Assembly: GCA_903853895.1 (NCBI GenBank)
Contig: CAINUX010000104.1
Location: 1-32,778 of the forward strand
Origin: an uncultured beta proteobacterium
GTDB taxonomy: Bacteria; Pseudomonadota; Gammaproteobacteria; Burkholderiales; Burkholderiaceae_C
DNA length: 32,778 nt
Direction of reading: 5' to 3'
In this document: one piece after another, positions 8,205-15,803 of the stretch
Layout of the letters: the number at the start of each line of letters is the position of its first letter
Position numbering within the stretch: the first letter of the stretch is position 1
Notes under the pieces: model-generated
Seen by the model: only the letters and a program-made list of their open reading frames with translations
The model's database searches: none
What the model was told of the DNA's origin: nothing
Program-made: the position numbers and the translations under genes

Positions 8205-9104
8205 ATGAAAACCCCAGCAGTTCAGAGCACAACAACAACACCATCACCGACCGATCGAGAGCTTGACCGTGCGCTTGCGTCGGGTCCGCTGCGCGACATC
8301 GTGATTCCGCCTTGCCCCGAGTTGCTGATCGCCTTGCGCGCCGAGATGGATAAGTCAGACCCCGACCCGCAAGTCGTTGCCGACATTGCGGGTCGCGACG
8401 TTGCCATGTCTGCTTCCTTGATACGCACGGCCAACAGTCCTTACTACGCGCGCTCCCGTCCCGTCACGTCGGTCAACGAAGCATTGGGCCTGCTGGGTCT
8501 GCGCATGACCGAGAAGTTGTTGACCGCCTTCTTGACGCGCAACTCCATTCGGGTCAGTTCGCCGTTGCTCGAGCACTTTTGGGACACTTCCACTCGCCGC
8601 GCCCTGGCCATGGCCCATATTGCCCGCCAGATTTATGGCGTGGACGCCGAGCTGGCCTACACCGCTGGCCTGTTTTGCCATGTCGGAATCCCCATCCTGA
8701 TGCAGGGTGTGCGTGGCTACGCGGGCACATTGACCGAAGCGCTGGCCCGCCAGGACCGCAGCTTTACTGAAACCGAAAACGCCGCCCACAAGACCGACCA
8801 CGCCGTGGTGGGCGCGCTGGTCGCACGTACTTGGCGTTTGCCCACACCCATCTACCAGGCGGTGCGCCTGCACCACGACTTCACGGTATTGCAGGACACA
8901 AGCGTTGCGCTTGAAATCCGTACCCTCGTGGCCATGGGTCTGGTGGCCGAGCATCTGGTCACATTGCATGAGGGCGAAAAAGAGCAACGTGAGTGGAGTC
9001 TGCACGGGCCTGCTTGTCTGGCTTGCCTGTCGGTGAGTGAGACAGAGGTGGACACCTGGGTGGATGCGTTGCACCCCATATTTGAAGGTGTTGCGTTGGG
9101 CTGA
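8205..9104 (+). CDS. HDOD-domain protein
   Basis: HDOD proteins are non-hydrolytic relatives of HD phosphohydrolases that act as signalling or regulatory modules. This 299-residue protein is one HDOD domain with a short Thr-rich N-terminal tail. Typical pieces are PPCPELLIALRAEMDKSDPD (about 46-65), DVAMSASLIRTANSPYY (about 66-83), NEALGLLGLRMTEKLL (about 91-106), AYTAGLFCHVGIPIL, and HHDF near residue 225. No enzymatic or sensory domain is attached. ATG 8205 is the first start of the open frame after the alpha-E gene (85-base gap); only a weak GGA-type ribosome binding site precedes it. It follows the alpha-E gene in the same direction, but nothing shows a functional link. Confidence 0.88.
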   Translation: MKTPAVQSTTTTPSPTDRELDRALASGPLRDIVIPPCPELLIALRAEMDKSDPDPQVVADIAGRDVAMSASLIRTANSPYYARSRPVTSVNEALGLLGLRMTEKLLTAFLTRNSIRVSSPLLEHFWDTSTRRALAMAHIARQIYGVDAELAYTAGLFCHVGIPILMQGVRGYAGTLTEALARQDRSFTETENAAHKTDHAVVGALVARTWRLPTPIYQAVRLHHDFTVLQDTSVALEIRTLVAMGLVAEHLVTLHEGEKEQREWSLHGPACLACLSVSETEVDTWVDALHPIFEGVALG

Positions 9105-9120
9105 TGGCGGGGTGCACTCC

Positions 9121-9172
9121 TGTTTTTATAGCGACATACGTATACGCCATGAGGTCTGGAGCTTGATTTGAA
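9121..9172 (+). repeat. Degenerate copy of the interspersed repeat
   Basis: TTTTTATAGCGACATACG followed by ATACGCCATGAGGTCTGGAG matches, with several changes, the layout TTTTTGATAGCTGCT...TTCCACGAGGGCTAGAGG of the other copies. It lies just after the HDOD stop and before the broken regulator gene. Confidence 0.5.
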
Positions 9173-9211
9173 TCCAATGACCTGTCGGTATTGACCATGT
9201 CGGAGCCTTGA

Positions 9212-10689
9212 AATCGTGCGCTGTTGCTCCTGGGGGTGCCGTCCTGGCAAATGCCCGGTGTTGCGGTAGCGCCGCTGCCAGCCAGTCTGCCGGTTTGTTT
9301 GCTGATTTATCTCGCCTGTCATGGCCGCTGGGTCGAGCGCAATGCACTGCGATCGGGGTTCCGAGGCAGCTCTGCAAAGTGAAAGAAGCCGGGTTTGCCT
9401 GCAATTGCCCATTGACTTGCAGGCGCTGCAGAGTGCCATATCGGTGGGCGATGGCACCTTGCTTTCGACACTGGCACCCTTGCAATGGCTGGCCGGATTT
9501 CGGGTTGAAGGCTTCGATGGGTTCTTCGAATGGGCTGACGCGCTGGGGTGAAACTGCGTTCTGATTGGCGCAGGGCGGCCGAACTCGCGATCAAAACCGA
9601 AGCGCGTTTGGCATTGCCAGCACCCTGGGTCGAAGAGTTGCGCGCCAAGCTCAGCGTGCTGGATCCGCAAGCCGGCACGCGCCTACGCTCTACGGTCGCG
9701 AGGGCTGACACAAATCCCTTACCTCCCGATCGTGGAACGCATGCAGACCTATATGCGTGCTCTGCGGGCGTGTCTGCGTAACGCGGACGATGAGTTGAGC
9801 GCCTATCGGTTGGATCTGGCCCGGTTGTTGCCGCAATTGGCGCCCAACGAGGCGCTACCGCCGCTGGACATGCATACCGCCACCCTGGAGTTTCTGGCGC
9901 TGCTGACCCACCGTGGCGGCGACCAACTGAAACGCCGCGGCCGCTTTGACGAAGCGCGCAGCCTGTGGGGCCGCGTGGCGCAAGAGTCGTTCGATGCAAC
10001 GCAGGCGCTGTCGGGCCTGGTTGACAATCTCGTGTTTGCGGGTGATACGGTGGGAGCGCGCCACCATGCCGAACGCTTGCGGCCGTTGCTGCCCGGATTG
10101 CGAGTCGAAGTCCGTATCCATGCCTGCGAGGTGTTGATCGAACTGGCCATGCGCGAGCCCGACATTGCTGCGGTCTGGTCGCTGCTTGCGCAGGTGAAAT
10201 TGCTGGCACCACGTAGCCCTTCCACACTCAGCTTTGAGGGCCAGATCCACTGGTTTTCTGGCAATGCTCTGGCGGCGCGCGACGCGTTCGAAGTGTTGCT
10301 GACTAACCACCCCGCCTATTGCAATGGTTTGACGATCGCGAATGACCTGGCGGTCATGCTCTTTGCCCTAAGCGATCTGGAGCGGGCCGAAACAATGGCG
10401 TCGCGCCCGCTTGCGGATGCAATGTGGTGAATACGCCGCCGCGCTGAAAGACCTCGATCTGGCCGACACCGCCCTGCATGGCAGCTCGGACCCGCTGCGG
10501 GTCCCGCAATATGCCGTGATCCGGCTCGATAGCCAATTGGGTGCAGGGCTGGAGCCGGATCGAACGCTGGTCCAGCGCGTGGAGGCGTTGACCGAGCGCA
10601 GACGGCTGACAGCGGATGCTTTGGAACTGGCAGGGAAGCCAGGTTTTGCCGATCTGGCACGGCGCGCCAAGATATCAAGGCCCAACTGA
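9212..10689 (+). pseudogene. Broken transcriptional regulator of the BTAD/TPR type (SARP- or MalT-like)
   Basis: One gene appears to be split over several frames. The start region (9212-9376) reads LLLLGVPSWQMPGVAV and LPVCLLIYLACHGRWVERNA, typical of the N-terminus of BTAD regulators, then hits a stop. Frame 3 (to 9551) reads LQSERSRVCLQLPIDLQAL and WLAGFRVEGFDGFFEWADAL, the bacterial transcriptional activator domain. Frame 2 (from 9548) continues LRSDWRRAAELAIKTEARLA. Frame 3 (9732-10430) is a 232-residue helical, TPR-like part (GGDQLKRRGRFDEARSLWGR, ARDAFEVLLTNHP). Frame 1 (10411-10689) finishes with QCGEYAAALKDLDLADTAL. Part of the winged helix and the whole AAA/ATPase section expected in full-length members (often near 1000 residues) are missing. 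The longest open piece could still be translated, but a working regulator is unlikely. The exact family assignment is inference. Confidence 0.65.
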
Positions 10690-10810
10690 CCTCGCCCCGT
10701 CCAAAGAGACGGTAGAGAGACGGTCAATGCCAACAATGGCGCCATGACCGCGTCAATCAAGCGGGCGTCTCAGCAATCGAGGTTGATTGTGAACACACTG
10801 GGAGTTCTAA

Positions 10811-11557
10811 ATGACATCCAAGGTGTATTTGGCAATGGTGCTATCCGGTATTGCGTGCTCGGCACACGCGGGCGTGGTGCTTGACATTGCACACCCCCGG
10901 CAAGGTGATTGGTCGCAAGTGGTTTTGCGGGACGATGGCCCGTCTTCACTCACGGCCACCACGCAATCCGGCGGTGGCGCTGAATTGGACGAATGGCGCA
11001 TTACTTACGTTGCCCCGCCTTCAACCGGACCCTACGCAGCCAGTAACAATTTGGCCGTCATCTACGAGTCATTTGCATGGGACCCGGGAACCGATGGCGG
11101 CATTGCGGGGGTTGACGTGAGTTTTGACCTGGGACGTTCTTTTAGCAGCTTTGCCGGTGGATTCTCCGGATTTGTGCGACCGGTGGTGCGCCAAGCCGGC
11201 ACAGTTTACAGCGTGGCATTCAGCAGCATTGCGATCAACGATAGCTTCAATCCGGCCAAGGCCATGACCTGGTCATTGCTCAATACGAACAATTGGATCA
11301 CGCTCAATAGTGGCACGGGTCTGGATTTGTCGGCCAGCGGAGACGATATCTATTTTGGATTTCGTTGGGACCTTGCTGTCAATTGCAACGGTATCAATGG
11401 CTGCAACGGAGCGACTACGGTCGCCAGTTTGGACAATCTGCGTTTCGATATTTCAGCGGTCAATGCAGTACCAGAGCCTGGTGGTTTGTCCATGTTTCTG
11501 ACCGGACTGGGTCTGCTGGGTTGCACCGCCCGCCGTCGCCAAACCAGGGTGGCCTGA
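10811..11557 (+). CDS. PEP-CTERM sorting-domain secreted protein
   Basis: This is an exported protein of 248 residues with an N-terminal signal peptide (hydrophobic VYLAMVLSGIACSAHA, likely cut after AHA near residue 20). Its C-terminal PEP-CTERM tail starts at residue 220: VPEPGG, then a hydrophobic helix, then ARRRQTR. PEP-CTERM tails direct proteins to the exosortase system, often for surface or exopolysaccharide-associated proteins. The middle is Ser/Gly/Asn-rich, probably beta-sheet, and contains a Cys pair in CNGINGCNG; I recognise no enzyme motif. ATG 10811 has GGAG at 10800-10804. A second PEP-CTERM gene follows 79 bases later, suggesting a two-gene unit. No exosortase gene is in the window. 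Confidence 0.88.
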   Translation: MTSKVYLAMVLSGIACSAHAGVVLDIAHPRQGDWSQVVLRDDGPSSLTATTQSGGGAELDEWRITYVAPPSTGPYAASNNLAVIYESFAWDPGTDGGIAGVDVSFDLGRSFSSFAGGFSGFVRPVVRQAGTVYSVAFSSIAINDSFNPAKAMTWSLLNTNNWITLNSGTGLDLSASGDDIYFGFRWDLAVNCNGINGCNGATTVASLDNLRFDISAVNAVPEPGGLSMFLTGLGLLGCTARRRQTRVA

Positions 11558-11636
11558 TCGCCCTTGGCCTGTGTAACGCGATGGTCTTGTCGGCGTCCTA
11601 TGCACCGACTTTGCAACTGAAATTGGAGTAGCCAAA

Positions 11637-12380
11637 ATGAAGAACCTAAGAATCCCTGTGACGACGGTCGGTATTTGGCCATGCGTCGAAAGAACTGCCC
11701 GCGCTTTGTTCGCGACGGTGATGGGCATGACGGGTGTGTATGCACTGGTAGCCAGTTTTGGTCTCACGGCTTCCCACGCTGCGGTGCTGAGAATTGATCC
11801 GGCAACATCTGAGTTGCTGGGGGCAACCGGTGTGAATGTGGGTGGCACGCTGTATGACGTGGACTTTCTGGATGGTTACTGTTTTACTCTGTTTTCAGGC
11901 TGCGATTCTGAGTCCGACTTCATTTTTCCTACCCTCGCCACAGCCGCTGCTGCGTCTCAGGCCTTGCTGGACCAGGTGTTCGTGGATACCGCAGAAGGGA
12001 AGTACGACTCGGACCCCACTCTGACGCGTGGCATCGGTGACTTTGGATTCAGCCCCCGTATCTCGACACCCTACGATTTGGGAACGCTGTTTCGAGGTCG
12101 GAACAGTTTCTTTGCGGCTAGCGCGGTGAATCTGGCAATGTCGGACAGCGACCCACTGGCCGCTAGCTTTGGTGATTTTGTGCAAGTGGTGGGTGGCAGA
12201 GGCGGGCTGTTAGGTTCGACCATTGACTTCTTTGACACCAAGACTCTGGAAAACATGGTGTTCGCCGTCTGGAGATTCGCGCCAACAGAAGCCACCGTGC
12301 CAGAGCCAGGATCGCTGTTGCTGCTGGGAACCGGCGGTATTTTGCTGGTGGCGTCACGGCGCAAGGTATTACCTGGCTAG
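11637..12380 (+). CDS. PEP-CTERM sorting-domain secreted protein
   Basis: This has 247 residues. A long, Arg-containing N-region precedes a hydrophobic export segment (about residues 24-46, ending SHAA). The mature part is Asp/Ser/Phe-rich (YDVDFLDGYCFTLFSGC, DFIFPTLATA) without an enzyme motif I recognise. The PEP-CTERM tail begins at residue 221: VPEPGSLLLLGTGG, a hydrophobic stretch, then SRRK. ATG 11637 is preceded by GGAG at about 11624-11627. The segment GTLYDVDFLDG resembles PEP-CTERM proteins that I know only as uncharacterised. It probably shares transcription and sorting route with the previous gene; the two proteins are not obviously similar outside the tail. Confidence 0.86.
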   Translation: MKNLRIPVTTVGIWPCVERTARALFATVMGMTGVYALVASFGLTASHAAVLRIDPATSELLGATGVNVGGTLYDVDFLDGYCFTLFSGCDSESDFIFPTLATAAAASQALLDQVFVDTAEGKYDSDPTLTRGIGDFGFSPRISTPYDLGTLFRGRNSFFAASAVNLAMSDSDPLAASFGDFVQVVGGRGGLLGSTIDFFDTKTLENMVFAVWRFAPTEATVPEPGSLLLLGTGGILLVASRRKVLPG

Positions 12381-12383
12381 ACG

Positions 12384-12492
12384 TTAGATTGATCGTTCCA
12401 TGAAGCGCACGATGGGGTGCAACTCCTTGGGGGCTTCCAATTCCTCATATGGACCCCGGTCGACACATCCGAACCGCTCGTAGATGCGCTGC
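12384..12492 (-). pseudogene. 3' remnant of a GNAT acetyltransferase gene
   Basis: Read on the minus strand, this encodes SAQRIYERFGCVDRGPYEEL and then EAPKELHPIVRFMERSI and a stop at 12384-12386. RIYERFGF-type sequence is the usual end of GNAT N-acetyltransferases. Upstream of about 12492 the similarity ends and the next gene (plus strand) begins shortly after, so only the last 35 or so codons survive. Confidence 0.55.
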
Positions 12493-12556
12493 GCGGACTG
12501 CGGACAGTTGCAGCAACAAGCCCTGAGCGATACTGGTCTTCGCGAGGACTTTCACC

Positions 12557-13378
12557 ATGCCCAGCCCACCCCCTTTCACAGCCATCACACCCAGCGCACG
12601 GCTCTTCATGGGGGCCGCCTTCGTTTTTGTGCTTGCGGCGGGGCTCTCGCTCTTCGTGCTGAGCGAGCAGACAAGTGCGTTCTTCGCCTGGACCATCAAG
12701 CCCCCCCTCACGGCGGCGTTCCTCGGCTGTGGCTACCTTGCGGTCGCCACGGCCCTGGGGCTGGGTTTGCGCGAATCAGACTGGGCGCCCGTGCGCGTGG
12801 GCGTTTGGGTTGTGGCCACGGGGCTCGTTTCGATCCTCATCGCCACCCTCTTGCATCTGGATAAATTCCATCTGAGTAGCCCGGTGTGGACCGCCAGGGT
12901 GTGGGCCTGGAGCTGGCTCTTCCTCTATGTGGCCCTGGTTCCTGGCCTGCTCGTCACCCTATGGATGCAATGGCGCCAGCCGGCAGCAACACCCACACCG
13001 CGCACTGCCCTGTCCGGGAGCCTGCGCGTCGCCCAGTGCTTGGTGGGCGGCCTGATGGCGGTGATGGGGGCGGCGCTATTCCTGGCTCCGGGCAGTGCGG
13101 AACAACTCTGGCCCTGGCCCCTGACCCCGCTGACGGCACGCATGGTGGGTAGCTTCTATCTCGCCTTTGGCGTGAGCCTCTTTGCTGCTGCGCACGAGAA
13201 CGACTACGTCCGCATCCGGGTGGCGAGCTTCGCGTACGTGGTGTTTGCCGTCTTGCAGTTGGTCACGGCGCTGCGCTACCCTGGCGCCGACTGGCTGGCG
13301 TTTCCGGGTTTGTTGCTCGGCACCATGTTGCTCGCTCTGTTCGTGATCGGCAGCGCGGGGGTGCGCGGCGCACGGTGA
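12557..13378 (+). CDS. Multi-pass membrane protein of unknown function
   Basis: I do not recognise the family. It has 273 residues with about seven to eight hydrophobic segments (for example FMGAAFVFVLAAGLSLFVL, FLGCGYLAVATALGLGL, VGVWVVATGLVSILIATLL, AWSWLFLYVALVPGLLVTL, VGGLMAVMGAALFLAP). Two halves may repeat a similar layout: each contains a membrane segment followed by a short acidic loop with a similar look (LRESDWAPVRVGVWVV near residue 75 and HENDYVRIRVASFAYV near residue 212), which suggests an internal duplication. ATG 12557 has GAGG at 12543-12546. It stands alone between gene remnants, so it may have been brought in with them. Codon use looks coding and GC is high. Confidence 0.75.
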   Translation: MPSPPPFTAITPSARLFMGAAFVFVLAAGLSLFVLSEQTSAFFAWTIKPPLTAAFLGCGYLAVATALGLGLRESDWAPVRVGVWVVATGLVSILIATLLHLDKFHLSSPVWTARVWAWSWLFLYVALVPGLLVTLWMQWRQPAATPTPRTALSGSLRVAQCLVGGLMAVMGAALFLAPGSAEQLWPWPLTPLTARMVGSFYLAFGVSLFAAAHENDYVRIRVASFAYVVFAVLQLVTALRYPGADWLAFPGLLLGTMLLALFVIGSAGVRGAR

Positions 13379-13429
13379 CGGCAAGTGGTGATGGCTCTGG
13401 AGCGGTATTGGTACAAGCGGTGTCATCGC

Positions 13430-13747
13430 AATCGTCGCTTCTTGGTCGATCGCCTCATCCATCGCCGCGGCTACAAGTCGGTTGATACCCTGCTCGGGGA
13501 CCACCGCCGCACCGTGCGAAACCGCGAAGACCTGGCTCGCGCCACCGACGACGAAACCCACGCTGACCCGATCGAAGCCAAAGCCTGCGGCCAGGCAAGT
13601 GGCGAACTCTGCCGACGCTGCCGCGAAGTCGGACTTCGACACAACGGCTGCCTGCCACTGCAAAACAGACATGGTGTCGACCAACGGATCTGTCTTCTGT
13701 GCTTCAACAAACGGTTCCATGCGGCTCTTGCAGCTTTCCACCAAAAA
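13430..13747 (-). pseudogene. GAF-domain gene fragment
   Basis: The minus-strand frame reads SKSDFAAASAEFATCLAAGF, GFDRVSVGFVVGGASQVFAV, SHGAAVV and LVAAAMDEAIDQEATIA. This pattern (small helix, DRVSVGF, SHSA, AMDEAIDQ) is what I know from GAF domains fused to HlyD-type membrane-fusion proteins in Comamonadaceae. After TIA the sequence loses any resemblance and runs antisense into the membrane-protein gene; upstream there is no plausible N-terminus. It is best read as a truncated fragment rather than a working gene. Confidence 0.5.
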
Positions 13748-13859
13748 TGCATTGTTCCAACAGCGCACCCTGTCCACATTCCATGTGCCAAGTGCCAAGT
13801 GCTCGGATCTTGTCCGTGACCGCTCAGACTACGCCGAACGGATGGGGCGGCAGCGGTAA

Positions 13860-14055
13860 ATCCCCTCAGCCTGCACCCTCGATACAAGTGTTGCACGTTG
13901 CGGGGGCGTTCGGAACTTATCTGGTGCCAGGTGGTGCAGGTGTTTGTTTTGGGTTGGAAACGCCGTGCAGGAGACGGTGGCGGCTGGCGAGCGGTGGTCC
14001 ATGCTCAGGTGCTCTGTAGTTACTTGCATAGCCGTGGGCCATTATCAAAAGGCCG
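13860..14055. other. Spacer without recognisable gene
   Basis: This lies between the GAF and DinD-like remnants. Short open frames exist, but I could not connect any of them to a family, and no repeat or terminator stands out. Confidence 0.4.
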
Positions 14056-14325
14056 GTGGCTGACTTTGCGCCCACGATTCTGCTCAAGGCCAAAGACTTC
14101 GCCACCGAAATCACCATCTTCAACGCCCGCCAGCACCAATTGAAGAGCGAGCAAGCAATTTCTACCGAGCACATCACCAACAACAAGGCTGTGCGCAACA
14201 CCTTGCTGGAACGTGGCATTCGCCCGGAGGCTCTGCCTCCTGCGGAAGATGTGAAGAAGGTCGAGCGGCGATTGGCATCAGAAGATAAAGCGGCCATCAA
14301 CAGGCCAGACCGGCTAGACACCTGA
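14056..14325 (+). pseudogene. C-terminal remnant of a DinD-like DNA-damage-inducible protein
   Basis: The 89-residue frame (GTG 14056) reads VADFAPTILLKAKDFATEIT, IFNARQHQLKSEQAISTEHI, TNNKAVRNTLLERGIRPEAL and PPAEDVKKVERRLASEDK. The piece HITNNKAVR...LERGI.PE.LPPAEDVKKVERR is what I know as the C-terminus of one DinD family. Full-length members are about 280 residues, so the N-terminal two thirds are gone. There is no ribosome binding site before the GTG. It could still be expressed, but is most simply a remnant. DinD itself is SOS-controlled. Confidence 0.62.
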
Positions 14326-14388
14326 AGCCCCACCGGCTGTGCTTGACGGTTCAAACCGAAGGTGACCTTGTCCGTTCCACAGATACTA

Positions 14389-14440
14389 TGTTTTTGATAG
14401 CTGCTTAGTATTATTCCACGAGGGCTACAGGCCAATTTCG
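14389..14440 (+). repeat. Interspersed repeat copy upstream of the fic gene
   Basis: TTTTTGATAGCTGCTTAG, then TATTATTCCACGAGGGCTAC and AGGCC. This is one of the two best-preserved copies in the window, with the copy at 20347-20400 (opposite strand) closely similar. Confidence 0.7.
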
Positions 14441-14517
14441 CATAAGAGATGCCGCCCAACCGGCTTGCCACGCCTACTGCTACTCTGTTCAAGCCTGCTT
14501 TCATACTTGTGCCTAGT

Positions 14518-14566
14518 ATTAAAGAATGCTTTAATGTGATTCAACTCCATTAAAGAACTCTTTCGC
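14518..14566. promoter_or_regulatory. Two tandem palindromic operator-like sites before fic
   Basis: Site 1 is ATTAAAG-AATG-CTTTAAT (14518-14535), a perfect 7-4-7 inverted repeat. Site 2 is ATTAAAG-AACT-CTTTcgc (14549-14566), with the same left half and spacing and a half-kept right arm, ending three bases before ATG 14570. The centres are 31 bases apart, about three helical turns. The Fic protein has a C-terminal winged helix, so self-repression is plausible (inference). Confidence 0.6.
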
Positions 14567-14569
14567 ACC

Positions 14570-15715
14570 ATGCGCACTACCGGCACCTACGCACCTTCCA
14601 CCACCATGGGCGAATTGGTGCAGGCATTCGTGCCGCATGCGCTGCCACCCGCCAAGCCCGTGCTGGCGCCCGAAAGTTATGTGGAAGCCAACCGCGCGGC
14701 CGAGCTGGCGCTGGCGCGGTTGTCGGGGGTTGCCGGGCTGGTGCCTTCGGTAGATTGGTTGCTCTACAGCGCCATCCGCAAAGAGGCGCTGCTGACCTCG
14801 CAGATCGAAGGCACCCAGGCCACGCTGGCAGACCTCTTTGACGAAGAAGCGGGCTTTGCAGTGAGCAACACCGACGATGTGGAAGAAGTCACCAACTACC
14901 TGCGCGCCTTCCGGCTGGTCCAATCGCAACTGCGTGATCCTGCTGGCCTGCCCTTGAGTGTGCGTTTGCTGTGCGATGCACACCGGCTGCTGATGGACGG
15001 CGCCCGTGGCAACGGCAAGCAGCCGGGCGAGCTGCGCCGCTCGCAAAACTGGATTGGCGGCACGCGGCCTGGCAACGCGGTGTTTGTGCCGCCACCGCCA
15101 GAGCGGGTGCCTGCGTTGCTGGCAGACCTGGAGCGCTTCATCCATGACACTGCGCAGCCTTTGCCGCCGCTGGTAAAAACGGCGCTGATCCACCTGCAGT
15201 TTGAGACGATTCACCCGTTTCTGGATGGCAACGGCCGTATCGGGCGCCTGCTGATTGCCGCGCTGCTGGAGCATTGGCGTTTGCTGCCCGAGCCGTTGAT
15301 GTACCTGAGTGGCTACCTGAAACAACATCAGGCCGAGTATTACCGCCGCCTGTCCAACGTGCGCACGGAGGGCGACTGGGAGGGCTGGGTGGAGTTCTTC
15401 CTGGAAGGCGTGGCCGTGGCTGCGCAGAACGCGGAGCGCAACATCGTGGCCATCGCCACGCTGCTGGCCACCGACCGCCGCAGTTTGCTTGCTGCGCCCA
15501 AAGCCGGGCCTAGCAGCTACCGTTTGTTTGAGATGCTGCCCATGATGCCGCGCTTCACCATCGACCAGGTGCGCCAGAGGCTGGCCACCAGCTTTCCTAC
15601 TGCCACCGCGGCGGTCAAGGTGCTGGAAGATTTGGGTATCGCGACTGAGGTGACCGGGCAGAAGAAGAATCGCAGCTACAGTTACGCTGCGTACATTGCG
15701 CTGCTGGCTGAATAA
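14570..15715 (+). CDS. Fic family protein with N-terminal inhibitory motif and C-terminal winged helix
   Basis: Fic enzymes transfer AMP (or another nucleotide part) from ATP to hydroxyl side chains of target proteins. This 381-residue protein has the Fic_N region, an inhibitory helix motif T76-SQI-E80-G81 (class II, N-terminal), the complete catalytic motif HPFLDGNGRIGR at 215-226, and a C-terminal winged-helix part (about 310-381: FTIDQVRQRLATSFPTATAA then VKVLEDLGIATEV). All key residues are present, so it should be active and self-inhibited. ATG 14570 directly follows the second operator-like site; no strong ribosome binding site is seen. The helicase gene follows after 86 bases in the same direction. 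Stand-alone Fic proteins of this type are widespread, so a functional link with the helicase is only suggested by position and the shared sequence motif. Confidence 0.93.
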   Translation: MRTTGTYAPSTTMGELVQAFVPHALPPAKPVLAPESYVEANRAAELALARLSGVAGLVPSVDWLLYSAIRKEALLTSQIEGTQATLADLFDEEAGFAVSNTDDVEEVTNYLRAFRLVQSQLRDPAGLPLSVRLLCDAHRLLMDGARGNGKQPGELRRSQNWIGGTRPGNAVFVPPPPERVPALLADLERFIHDTAQPLPPLVKTALIHLQFETIHPFLDGNGRIGRLLIAALLEHWRLLPEPLMYLSGYLKQHQAEYYRRLSNVRTEGDWEGWVEFFLEGVAVAAQNAERNIVAIATLLATDRRSLLAAPKAGPSSYRLFEMLPMMPRFTIDQVRQRLATSFPTATAAVKVLEDLGIATEVTGQKKNRSYSYAAYIALLAE

Positions 15716-15731
15716 GAAGTTCGAGGGCGGC

Positions 15732-15755
15732 TTCCCTCTTCCCTCTTCCCTCTTC
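15732..15755 (+). repeat. Tandem 7-base repeat (TTCCCTC) between fic and the helicase gene
   Basis: Three consecutive TTCCCTC units plus TTC. The tract is pyrimidine-only on this strand and lies in the 86-base gap. Its copy number could vary by slippage. Confidence 0.75.
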
Positions 15756-15796
15756 AACCAACACTTCGGTAAGAACCCCAAGCTGTTCCCAGAGAA

Positions 15797-15803
15797 CTTT
15801 AAT
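15797..15803 (+). promoter_or_regulatory. CTTTAAT half-site overlapping the helicase start codon
   Basis: This is the same seven bases as the right arm of operator-like site 1 before fic, here overlapping ATG 15802. The matching left arm is not kept. It may be chance in so short a motif. Confidence 0.3.

Noticed and set aside
13385-13819. 144-residue plus-strand open frame
   Set aside because: It lies opposite the GAF-like fragment, has no ribosome binding site, and matches nothing I know; the minus-strand reading is more family-like.
13917-14504. 195-residue minus-strand open frame
   Set aside because: It runs antisense to the DinD-like remnant and through the interspersed repeat, which argues against a real gene.
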